NCBI GenBank assembly: GCA_033720955.1
Contig: JAWWBN010000261.1
Span: 1 to 5,069, forward strand
DNA length: 5,069 nucleotides
Reading direction: 5' to 3'
Source of the DNA: JAWWBN01 sp033720955
GTDB taxonomy: Bacteria; Acidobacteriota; Thermoanaerobaculia; Multivoradales; JAHEKO01
Below, piece after piece: positions 1 through 5,069 of the stretch. Numbering within the stretch: position 1 is the first letter of the stretch; every line of letters begins with the position of its first letter. The notes beneath the pieces were generated by a model that saw only the letters and a list, made by a program, of their open reading frames with translations, ran no database searches and was not told where the DNA came from. Made by a program: the position numbers and the translations under genes.

Positions 1-935
1 GCCAGAGCGGAGATCTCGGCCGCCAGCTCCAGGTCGCGGGTGGCACCGGTCTCGCTCTCGACGACGGCCAGGCGGCGCTCGGCGCCGAGACCGACCGCGA
101 AGGCCAGACGGGTCGAGTCGGGGGACCAGGCCAGGGTCGGCACCGACGCCGTGACCTCGACCGCCGGAACCACGGACAGCTCCACCAGGTGCCGCGGGTG
201 CCCGCCCAGGGAGGTCATCACGAAGATCCCACCGCCCTCCCGGTCGGAAGCGAAGGCGATCCGCTCGCCGTCGGGAGACCAGGCCGGGTTGCCGTCGTAG
301 CCGGCGTGGTCGTGCGTCAGGACCACCGGATCGCCCGTCCCCACCTGCCGCACCCAGATGTCCATCTGCCCGAGCCGGTCCGAGGCGTAGGCGACGCGGC
401 TGCCGTCCGGCGACCAGGAGGGCGTGTCGTCGAGACCGGGATCGGCGGTCAGACGCGTGGTCGAGACGACCCGGGGGGCCTGCTGCCGCCAGTCGAGCCA
501 CCGGGCGCCCGCCCAGGCGAGCAGGACGACGACCAGGAGCCCGCCAGAGATGTAACCGATCGCCGGAGGCAGCCGACGGACCGGCTCGGGGCTCCCGGCC
601 CCGGCGGGGAGCCTCCGGACCGGGGCGATGAAACGGTAGCCGCGTCCGACCACGGTCTCCACGAAGCGGGGGTTCGAAGCGTCGTCGCCCAGGGCCTGCC
701 GCAGCTTGAGGACCGCGGCGTTGAGGTTGGTGTCGAACTCGACGAAGGTCCCCTCCGACCAGAGCCTCCGAAAGAGGCTCTCGCGAGTCACAAGCTGGCC
801 GGGACGCTCGAGGAGGGCCAGAAGGACCTGGCCGGGTTTCTCCTGAAGGGAGACCGGGCGGCCCTCCCGGACCAGCTCTCCAGTAACCCCGTCGACCTCG
901 AAGAGCCCGAACGCGAAGCGCGCTTCCTGCGGCAA
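1..935 (-). CDS. Membrane-anchored winged-helix transcriptional regulator with PD40/TolB-like propeller repeats (partial)
   Basis: The gene continues past the left edge; 311 codons are visible. Residues about 7-106 form an OmpR/PhoB-type winged helix: a beta-hairpin start (FAFGLFEVDG), the recognition-helix region LNAAVLKLRQALGDD and the wing motif RFVETVVGRGYRFIAP. A basic and Pro-rich linker leads to one hydrophobic helix at about 126-146, followed by an Arg/Trp-rich segment. From about 160 there are PD40 repeats with the signature WSPDG (residues 174-178), repeated at least twice more as AWSPDG and AWSPDS and followed by ASDR. This is the CadC-like one-component layout: a cytoplasmic DNA-binding domain, a single membrane span and an external propeller that may sense a ligand or protein. 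No phosphoacceptor receiver domain is present. The start is chosen as TTG at 933-935 because the frame meets TAA at 1008-1010 upstream and no ATG or GTG lies between; the resulting MPQEARFAFGLFEVD fits family N-termini. It is transcribed divergently from the FN3/Lcl gene. The family call is firm; ligand and targets are unknown. Confidence 0.92.
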   Translation of the reverse strand, partial: MPQEARFAFGLFEVDGVTGELVREGRPVSLQEKPGQVLLALLERPGQLVTRESLFRRLWSEGTFVEFDTNLNAAVLKLRQALGDDASNPRFVETVVGRGYRFIAPVRRLPAGAGSPEPVRRLPPAIGYISGGLLVVVLLAWAGARWLDWRQQAPRVVSTTRLTADPGLDDTPSWSPDGSRVAYASDRLGQMDIWVRQVGTGDPVVLTHDHAGYDGNPAWSPDGERIAFASDREGGGIFVMTSLGGHPRHLVELSVVPAVEVTASVPTLAWSPDSTRLAFAVGLGAERRLAVVESETGATRDLELAAEISAL

Positions 936-1076
936 CGGCCGCAGCCTACCAGACGAAGAGCCCGCCGGCGGTTGATCCGTCGCGATAACCGGCTTGAAAT
1001 CAGCCCCTTAGCGATTCATCTCCGGTTCTTGTCGAGATTATTGCCGCGAGGCGCCGGGCGCCGGCACCCTGGGCCC
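936..1076. promoter_or_regulatory. Divergent intergenic region, likely holding promoters for both flanking genes
   Basis: These 141 bp separate two divergent genes and include a patch (about 1000-1045) that is clearly less GC-rich than its surroundings, as expected for promoters. On the plus strand TTGAAA at 994-999 is followed after 16 bp by TCATCT at 1016-1021. This is only a weak sigma70-like pair and the assignment is tentative. No convincing minus-strand pair was found. A small inverted repeat (GCCGG/CCGGC, 1053-1065) lies just before the plus-strand start codon. No clear operator repeat for the winged-helix regulator could be picked out by eye. Confidence 0.35.
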
Positions 1077-2261
1077 ATGACGCCCTCCGTCTCCGGCCCT
1101 CTCGCCCGTTTCCGCGGCCCTGCCCCCGCGCCGGCGGTACGCCTTTTCCTCTCGGGCCTGCTCCTGAGCTCGACCCTCTTCTCCGGGCAGCCTGTCCCGG
1201 TGTCGCCGGGGAGCCCGACGGGAGCCCGGGTGGGGGCGTCGTGCCCGACATTCAGTTGGAGCGCGGTGACCGGGGCGACCTCCCACGAGCTGGTGGTCTA
1301 CCGGGTCGCGCAGGAGGGCGAGGAGCCGGAACCGGTTGTCCGGCGGAGCTTCGCCGGTGCGGTGGGGAGTTGGACGCCGTCACTGGACGCCTGCTTGGAG
1401 CGGGGCAGCCGATACGCGTGGAGCGTCCGCGCGGCGGGCCCGGGGCAGAAGTCGGAGTGGTCGGCCCCGATCCTTTTCGAGGTGGCTTCGGCACCGAGCG
1501 CGGCGGAGCTCGAGGAGGCGGTTGCGGTGGTGCGGCGATACCTCGCTGGCTCCGGCGGCGATCTCTCGGGAGCGAGTGGGGGTTCCAGCTCGTCCGCGGG
1601 AGCGGCTCCCGCCGTCGCGGGCCCGGCGCCCGCTGCGAGTCCAGCCGCTCCCGCGCCGCGGGCGGCGGTGGCCGGCGACCCGGCGCTGATCGTCAACGGG
1701 GCCGCCGTGGTCACGACGGCGACGCTGGGAGCCGGCATCTGCGTCGCCGTGGACTACCGCTATGTGGACCGGAGCGACGGGACGGTGCTGGACTGCAACA
1801 CGGGCAGGGTCTGGCTGAAAGACGCGTCCTGCCTGGGGTCGGGTGTGTGGAGCTCGGAGGGGGCGTTCTCCAGCGCCCAGTGGAAGGTCGGCGAGTTGAA
1901 TACGGGAGGCGACCTCGGGTGTGTCGACTACACGCCGGGCACCTACACGGATTGGGAACTTCCCGCCCTGGCCGAGCTGTGCGGTCTCTGGGACGGGTCC
2001 TGCACCGGAACTTCGTGCTGCACTGCGACCGCGGGTCTCGTGGACACGACCTTCTCGAATCCCGCCTTGGGGAACGCCGCCGGCGAAGCGCAGTGGGCGC
2101 CCGAGGACGCCTTCGTCGGCGTGGAGTCGCCCCCCGCCTACTGGACGGCCACCGAGCACGATGCAGGCAACGCCTGGCTGGTGAACTTTCTCGACGGCGA
2201 AGTCGAGCCCGCTCCCAAGGCATTCCTTCTTCAGGCATGGCCGGTGCGCAGCGAACAGTGA
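1077..2261 (+). CDS. Exported protein with FN3-like domain, Ser/Ala/Pro linker and Lcl/DUF1566-type C-terminal domain
   Basis: This encodes 394 residues. The N-terminus has Arg residues then a hydrophobic stretch at about 20-36 (AVRLFLSGLLLSSTLFSG), read as a signal peptide or signal anchor. Residues about 40-136 look like a fibronectin III-type beta sandwich: FSWSAVTGATSHELVVY near the start and GSRYAWSVRAAGPG...SEWSAP at the end, with one Cys in each half (C56, C106). A short acidic helix (about 141-157) and a low-complexity Ser/Ala/Pro/Gly linker (about 158-200) follow. The C-terminal part (about 222-391) matches the DUF1566/Lcl pattern: RSDGTVLDCNTGRVWLKDASC, then DWELPALAELCGLWDG, YWTATEHDAGNAWLVNFLDG and a final WPVR. 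It holds eight Cys (222, 240, 252, 282, 302, 309, 314, 315), suggesting disulfides outside the cytoplasm. The ATG at 1077 lacks an obvious Shine-Dalgarno; it is chosen because the signal sequence starts there and the frame upstream is antisense to the regulator. It overlaps the next gene by 4 bp. The precise role is unknown; cell-surface binding is a guess. Confidence 0.86.
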   Translation: MTPSVSGPLARFRGPAPAPAVRLFLSGLLLSSTLFSGQPVPVSPGSPTGARVGASCPTFSWSAVTGATSHELVVYRVAQEGEEPEPVVRRSFAGAVGSWTPSLDACLERGSRYAWSVRAAGPGQKSEWSAPILFEVASAPSAAELEEAVAVVRRYLAGSGGDLSGASGGSSSSAGAAPAVAGPAPAASPAAPAPRAAVAGDPALIVNGAAVVTTATLGAGICVAVDYRYVDRSDGTVLDCNTGRVWLKDASCLGSGVWSSEGAFSSAQWKVGELNTGGDLGCVDYTPGTYTDWELPALAELCGLWDGSCTGTSCCTATAGLVDTTFSNPALGNAAGEAQWAPEDAFVGVESPPAYWTATEHDAGNAWLVNFLDGEVEPAPKAFLLQAWPVRSEQ

Positions 2262-2806
2262 TCCACCGCGAGCGACACCGTACCGGCCGGCTGGTCCGTT
2301 GGCTGAAAAGGAGGGGAAGCCGGGTCCTCCCCGCGCGCCCACTCCCGGGTAGTGGGACCTTGGGGGTGGCCTCGATCCTGCTCCTGCTCGCCCTCGCCGC
2401 CGGAGTCGCGCTGCCGCGGAAGGGGGGATCGCCCGGGGCGCTCGTCGCGGGGACCGAGCAGCCGGCCGGTGTGGGCGAGGGATGGGGCTCGGTCGAGCCG
2501 GGGATGCCCGAGGTCGTCGCGGCCGCTCCCGCCCGGGCGGTGATCGTGCCGCTGGGGCGGCTGGGGGCGCACCTCGTAGGGCACGGCCTGGCCGGGGTCA
2601 CCAGCGTCGACGTCGTCACGGCGGGCGGCACCTCGGTCCACGATCTCGAGACGCGGCTGCTGCCGGCCTCCGACAGCCGCAACCTGGTTCTCGAGCTGCG
2701 CGCCGGGGCGGACGTCGAGCCCGGCTTCTACCGGCTGCAGATCAACTCGATCCGGGGAGGCCTCTATCTGCCTCAGGAGGTGATGATCGTCCATGTCCTG
2801 GAGTGA
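2258..2806 (+). CDS. Small membrane-anchored protein with TIG/IPT-like beta-sandwich domain
   Basis: With the GTG start at 2258 this is 182 residues. The first 34 residues are strongly basic (RHRTGRLVRWLKRRGSR), followed by one hydrophobic segment at about 35-52 (LGVASILLLLALAAGVAL). The remaining domain is therefore predicted to sit outside the cytoplasm, tethered by an uncleaved anchor. After a Gly/Pro/Ala-rich stretch, residues about 92-182 resemble a TIG/IPT or related Ig-like fold: GHGLAGVTSVDVVTAGG, then alternating strands NLVLELRAGADVEPGFYRLQI, the usual 'effect of the operator followed by PG-x-Y-x-L' ending. This fold assignment rests on pattern, not on a search. GTG at 2258 overlaps the upstream stop as GTGA, which suggests coupled translation; an in-frame ATG at 2237 would add seven residues and a 25-bp overlap and cannot be excluded. 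No enzyme motifs are seen, so a structural or binding role with its neighbours is the simplest reading. Confidence 0.7.
   Translation: MIHRERHRTGRLVRWLKRRGSRVLPARPLPGSGTLGVASILLLLALAAGVALPRKGGSPGALVAGTEQPAGVGEGWGSVEPGMPEVVAAAPARAVIVPLGRLGAHLVGHGLAGVTSVDVVTAGGTSVHDLETRLLPASDSRNLVLELRAGADVEPGFYRLQINSIRGGLYLPQEVMIVHVLE
2775..2784 (+). promoter_or_regulatory. Unusually strong Shine-Dalgarno-like sequence near the 3' end of the TIG-like gene
   Basis: AGGAGGTGAT is a ten-base perfect complement to the usual 3' end of bacterial 16S rRNA. It sits eight bases before the ATG at 2793, which overlaps the end of the upstream gene by 14 bp. A GTG overlapping the stop codon as GTGA (2803-2806) is a second candidate start further away. 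The site also encodes Gln-Glu-Val of the upstream protein, so chance is possible, but its extent and position suggest it once served, or still serves, the downstream disrupted gene. Confidence 0.45.
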
Positions 2807-3720
2807 AACGGTGGGGGAGGCGAAGGACGCTCGAAGTTGGCCCGTGCCGGCCTTCCCGGGAGTCCGTCGAGACCCGGCGGCGTGGGCGACACCCACGGAG
2901 CCGATCTCTTCTTCTTCGAGGCCTTCAGCCCGGGCGGAGAGCGTCTTCGCTCGGGAAGGGTCGAGATCCACGTCGGTAAGGGCCGCCTCAAGAGCAGCTA
3001 CCTGAGACACTTCGACAACGTCCTGTTCGAAGGGGAGCTCTACATCCTCGCCGGAAGGGGCAAGGGCTCCCGCGCGGAGCTCTACGCCCTCCCGATCGAC
3101 AAGAGAACGCTCACCGCGGGGCCCCCCGAGCTGATCGGCGAGCAGGAGAACGCACGGGTCGACCACGTGCGGTTCGCCTTCTCCGACGGCGGGGCGCGGC
3201 TCTACGTCTTCGAGAACGACCTGGGAGACAAGGGGCGGGAACCCGTTGCACTTCGACGCCCGGGGCCGGCTGAGCTGGTACGGTCTCTACAAGAAGGCCG
3301 AGACCACGGCGTCCAAGGGCTGGTTCCTGGCTCGCGCGGAGCCGGCCACCGGCCGGGTCGCGGTGCGCAAGGGCGACTTCAGCGCCGACCTCGTCGCCGC
3401 CCAACGGCGCGACCGAAAGGGCGCCCGGGCGGGATGCAGGAGCTCGTGGCCCGCGAGCTGGTCGAGAGGAAGGGTGGCGCGGTCCCGGTCCTCGTCCACC
3501 TGCCGGGGGACGGCGGGGCTCCGATCCAGCGTCCGCTCCGGACGCGGAACCGGGCCAGGGAAGTGCTCCCGATACCCTCGTCCTGGCACCGCGAAACGGG
3601 CTATCGCGGATGGCCCTTCGGGCGCTCCGACGATCCGTATCAGATCGGGGTCCTGAAGCTCCCCCAGGCCCCGCCTCGGGCGCCTCAGGCGGAACGGTGG
3701 CCGTGCTCCGGCCGCCCTAG
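2793..3720 (+). pseudogene. Frame-disrupted remnant of a probable secreted beta-propeller protein gene
   Basis: No single frame codes throughout, but three consecutive stretches look coding (G/C at third positions, non-repetitive composition). Stretch A, about 2850-3237, reads ADLFFFEAFSPGGERL, LRHFDNVLFEGELYILAG, AELYALPIDKRTL and RLYVFENDLGDKG. Stretch B, about 3243-3405 in the frame one base later, reads LHFDARGRLSWYGLYKKAE and GWFLARAEPATGRVAV. Stretch C, about 3434-3510 back in frame A, reads MQELVARELVERKGGAVPVLV. The text recalls bacterial proteins with repeated 'visual element, Asp-x-Asn/Gly-x-Val/Leu-Tyr' propeller strands, but I cannot name the family. Candidate starts are ATG 2793 (behind the strong Shine-Dalgarno) or GTG 2803 (GTGA overlap), and both lie in frames different from stretch A. 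No signal peptide is visible in any frame, so the N-terminus also seems lost. Past about 3510 no frame is convincing; the end is arbitrary, taken at a TAG that abuts the convergent Kelch gene. Sequencing errors could explain the shifts alone, but not the missing signal sequence. Confidence 0.5.
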
Positions 3721-4946
3721 TCGGGCAGGCGAACCGTCCGCTCCGCGGACCACTCGCTGGGGCCCGCCGGCCCGTTGGCGCGGACGCGGAAGCCGTAGGT
3801 GGCGCCGGGCTCCAGGCCGGAGACGGTGAGCCGCTTCGCACCGATTCCCGGCGTCGCGAGATCCTGCCAGGGCTCGCCCTCGAGGCGGCTCTGGACCTGG
3901 AAGGAGGTGGCATCCGACAGGTTCCGCTTGAGCTTCCACTTCAGCCGCACCCGACCCGGGCGGCGCTTCAGGGCCTTGGCCTTCAGCCGGAAGGGCGCGG
4001 GGTTGCGGATCGACGGCGGATCGAACCGGTAGACGTTCACCCGCCCCAGGCTGCTGCCCTCGACGATGTCGATGCCGCCGAAGAGGTAGATCGACCCCCG
4101 GTAGACCGCGTTGGCGGCGGCGTGGAGGGGGAGGGGCAGGTCCACCACCTGGTCCCACACCTCGGCGAAGGGGTCGTAGCGCTGGGAGCGGCGGGTGACG
4201 TGGCCGATCAGGGGGGCCTCGCCGCCGAGGGCGAAGAGCCGGTTGTCCACCGCCTGCACCACGTGGCCGCTGACCGCCTCGATCAGCCGCGGACCGAAGG
4301 TCCACTCGTCCTTCGCGGGGTCGTAGATCTGCAGCTCGGGCTGGGGCTCGAAGTCCCGCCGACCCGAGGCGTAGTAGATCTTGTCGTCCATGACCGCCGC
4401 GTAGCCGTGCTCGCGGGGCTCGAGCAGCGGCGCCAGGGAGACCCAGGTGTCCGTGGCGGGGTCGTAGGCCTCGTGCTCGACGTGACCGCCGCCGCCCCGG
4501 ATGCCGCTGGTCCCGCCCATCACGTGGATCCGCCCGTCCAGCACCACGATCCCCATGGCCCTCCGAGGGGTTGGGACCCGTCCGTCCGCAGTGCTCCAGC
4601 TCTCCGAGACCGGGTCGTAGATCTGCACCAGCGACTCGGCTTCATGCCCCCCGACCACGTAGATCCGGCCGTCGTGCCCGGCGACCGCGGGGTGGTGCAC
4701 GCCCTGCGGGATGTCGGGCCCCCGCTCCCACTCGTCGGTGGCCGGGTCGTAGATCATGAGCGCCTCTTCGTCGTTGAAGCCCCCCACCACGTAGACGAGC
4801 CCGTCGAGCTCCGCGGCGCCCGCCTCGGCGTTCGAGAAGGGCATCGGGCCCAGCTCCACGTATCGCCCCTGGCCCAGGCCGGCGGTGGCCAGCAGAAGGG
4901 GCAGGGCCACCAGGAGGCGGAGGGTGGTCGAAGCTCGTCGTTGCAT
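3717..4946 (-). CDS. Exported Kelch-repeat six-bladed propeller protein with C-terminal fibronectin III domain
   Basis: This encodes 409 residues. A typical signal peptide covers about 1-26 (QRRAS then LRLLVALPLLLATAGLGQ). Six Kelch repeats follow, each with a hydrophobic strand ending in Gly-Gly and a downstream Tyr-Asp-Pro...Trp: Gly-Gly at 55-56, 99-100, 144-145, 241-242 and 290-291, with blade four degenerate (SGR at 194-196); matching IYDPATDEWERG, IYDPVSESW, AYDPATDTW, IYDPAKDEW, RYDPFAEVW and the last YRFDPP. A basic joint (LKAKALKRRPGRVRLKWKLK, about 321-340) begins a C-terminal FN3 domain (to 409) with LTVSGLEPGATYGFRVRANG and SEWSA near the end. Kelch propellers usually bind proteins or sugars; galactose-oxidase active-site residues were not recognised, so binding rather than catalysis is the likely role, with target unknown. 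The repeats are visible in DNA too: a 16-base string encoding QIYDP recurs at 4318-4333 and 4612-4627. The start is ATG 4944-4946 because a Shine-Dalgarno precedes it and the signal peptide begins there; an ATG at 5031-5033 would add 29 non-signal-like residues. It converges on the disrupted gene with almost no gap. Confidence 0.94.
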   Translation of the reverse strand: MQRRASTTLRLLVALPLLLATAGLGQGRYVELGPMPFSNAEAGAAELDGLVYVVGGFNDEEALMIYDPATDEWERGPDIPQGVHHPAVAGHDGRIYVVGGHEAESLVQIYDPVSESWSTADGRVPTPRRAMGIVVLDGRIHVMGGTSGIRGGGGHVEHEAYDPATDTWVSLAPLLEPREHGYAAVMDDKIYYASGRRDFEPQPELQIYDPAKDEWTFGPRLIEAVSGHVVQAVDNRLFALGGEAPLIGHVTRRSQRYDPFAEVWDQVVDLPLPLHAAANAVYRGSIYLFGGIDIVEGSSLGRVNVYRFDPPSIRNPAPFRLKAKALKRRPGRVRLKWKLKRNLSDATSFQVQSRLEGEPWQDLATPGIGAKRLTVSGLEPGATYGFRVRANGPAGPSEWSAERTVRLPD

Positions 4947-4954
4947 GGCGGCGT

Positions 4955-4960
4955 TCCTCC
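4955..4960 (-). promoter_or_regulatory. Shine-Dalgarno site of the Kelch-FN3 gene
   Basis: On the minus strand GGAGGA stands eight bases before ATG 4946, an ideal spacing. It decides between this start and the upstream in-frame ATG at 5033, which has no comparable site and would put a Pro/His/Arg-rich leader before the signal peptide. Confidence 0.85.
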
Positions 4961-5069
4961 GCGGATCTGGGCGAGGGTCGGCGGGACGCGGGATCCCGAG
5001 GCTGTGCCGATGGGGCGGGAGCGTAAGATGCAAGCCGGGTGCCGCCCGGCTCCGGGGGGGGCGCCCCCC
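4961..5069. other. Upstream region of the Kelch gene, ending at a G/C-run palindrome
   Basis: No gene is supported here. The region should hold the Kelch gene promoter, but no good -35/-10 pair was found on the minus strand. It contains a GC hairpin, GCCGGG (5034-5039) with CCCGGC (5045-5050) and a 5-base loop, without a convincing U-tract on either side. The last 14 bases (5056-5069), six G, CG, six C, are a perfect palindrome preceded by two more G. Confidence 0.4.
5034..5050. repeat. GC-rich inverted repeat upstream of the Kelch gene
   Basis: GCCGGG and CCCGGC form a perfect 6-bp stem around the 5-base loop TGCCG. On the minus strand it is followed by TTGCATCTTA, too poor in T to call an intrinsic terminator with confidence. 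It could end transcription of a gene beyond the window, act in the Kelch leader, or be chance in GC-rich DNA. Confidence 0.3.

Noticed and set aside
189..1076. Long plus-strand open frame leading into the FN3/Lcl gene
   Set aside because: It is antisense to the winged-helix regulator, whose domains are clear on the minus strand. The frame gives Pro/Arg/Gly-rich text with no domain pattern, and the signal sequence starts at ATG 1077.
1241..2236. Plus-strand open frame upstream of the TIG-like gene, which would make a 521-residue protein
   Set aside because: It is Arg/Gly-rich, out-of-frame shadow of the FN3/Lcl gene; only the part after about 2237 has a coding pattern.
1380..2682. Long minus-strand open frames opposite the FN3/Lcl and TIG-like genes
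   Set aside because: Composition is Arg/Pro/Gly-rich and no domain is visible, as expected for antisense frames in GC-rich DNA; the plus strand has recognisable domains.
2231..3166. Minus-strand open frame of 311 codons over the disrupted gene
   Set aside because: It mirrors the plus-strand frame of stretch A, has no signal or domain pattern, and spans the intact TIG-like gene on the other strand.
3246..3656. A single 136-residue plus-strand gene
   Set aside because: Only the first third looks coding; the rest is Ser/Arg-rich, while another frame gives better text from 3434. It is therefore treated as one segment of the disrupted gene.
3671..3692. Inverted repeat CCGCCT/AGGCGG as a terminator between the convergent genes
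   Set aside because: It has a 10-base loop and no T-run on either strand, and it is short enough to arise by chance at this GC content.
3717..3720. Stop codons of both strands sharing the palindrome CTAG
   Set aside because: The plus-strand stop lies in a frame with no coding evidence near it, so the coincidence has no clear meaning.
3685..4305. Minus-strand 206-codon frame inside the Kelch gene
   Set aside because: It is an out-of-frame shadow, rich in Arg, Pro and Gly, of the clearly coding Kelch-FN3 frame.

Overview
The window is about 5 kb of very GC-rich bacterial DNA. It carries four genes for membrane or exported proteins plus one disrupted gene. No RNA gene, CRISPR array, insertion sequence or transposase is visible. 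The architecture at the left end, an OmpR/PhoB-type winged helix followed by one membrane helix and TolB-like (PD40) propeller repeats, is especially abundant in Acidobacteriota. Together with the GC content and the secreted fibronectin III/Lcl-type protein, this makes an acidobacterial origin (for example Thermoanaerobaculia-like) my best guess. That is an inference from gene content, not a phylogenetic result.

Layout. (1) Positions 1-935, minus strand: a membrane-anchored transcriptional regulator whose propeller part runs off the left edge. (2) Positions 936-1076: a 141-bp divergent intergenic region. (3) Positions 1077-2261, plus strand: an exported protein with an FN3-like domain, a Ser/Ala/Pro linker and a Cys-rich Lcl/DUF1566-type domain. 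(4) Positions 2258-2806, plus strand: a small membrane-anchored protein with a TIG/IPT-like beta-sandwich domain, probably translationally coupled to the previous gene through a 4-bp GTGA overlap. (5) Positions 2793-3720, plus strand: a frame-disrupted remnant of a gene for a probable beta-propeller protein, whose recognisable segments lie in different frames. (6) Positions 3717-4946, minus strand: an exported six-bladed Kelch propeller with a C-terminal FN3 domain, preceded by a clear Shine-Dalgarno site. (7) Positions 4947-5069: a short upstream region ending in G/C runs that form a perfect palindrome, possibly a contig end.

How the parts may fit together. Genes 3, 4 and 5 look like one transcription unit for cell-envelope proteins built from beta-sandwich and propeller modules. 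The regulator, transcribed divergently from the shared intergenic region, is a natural candidate to control them. The Kelch-FN3 gene converges on this unit and reuses the same kind of extracellular modules. Nothing here resembles a complete defence, metabolic or mobile system. The points most worth a second look are the disrupted gene, the overlapping-start arrangement, and the regulator/envelope-protein pairing.
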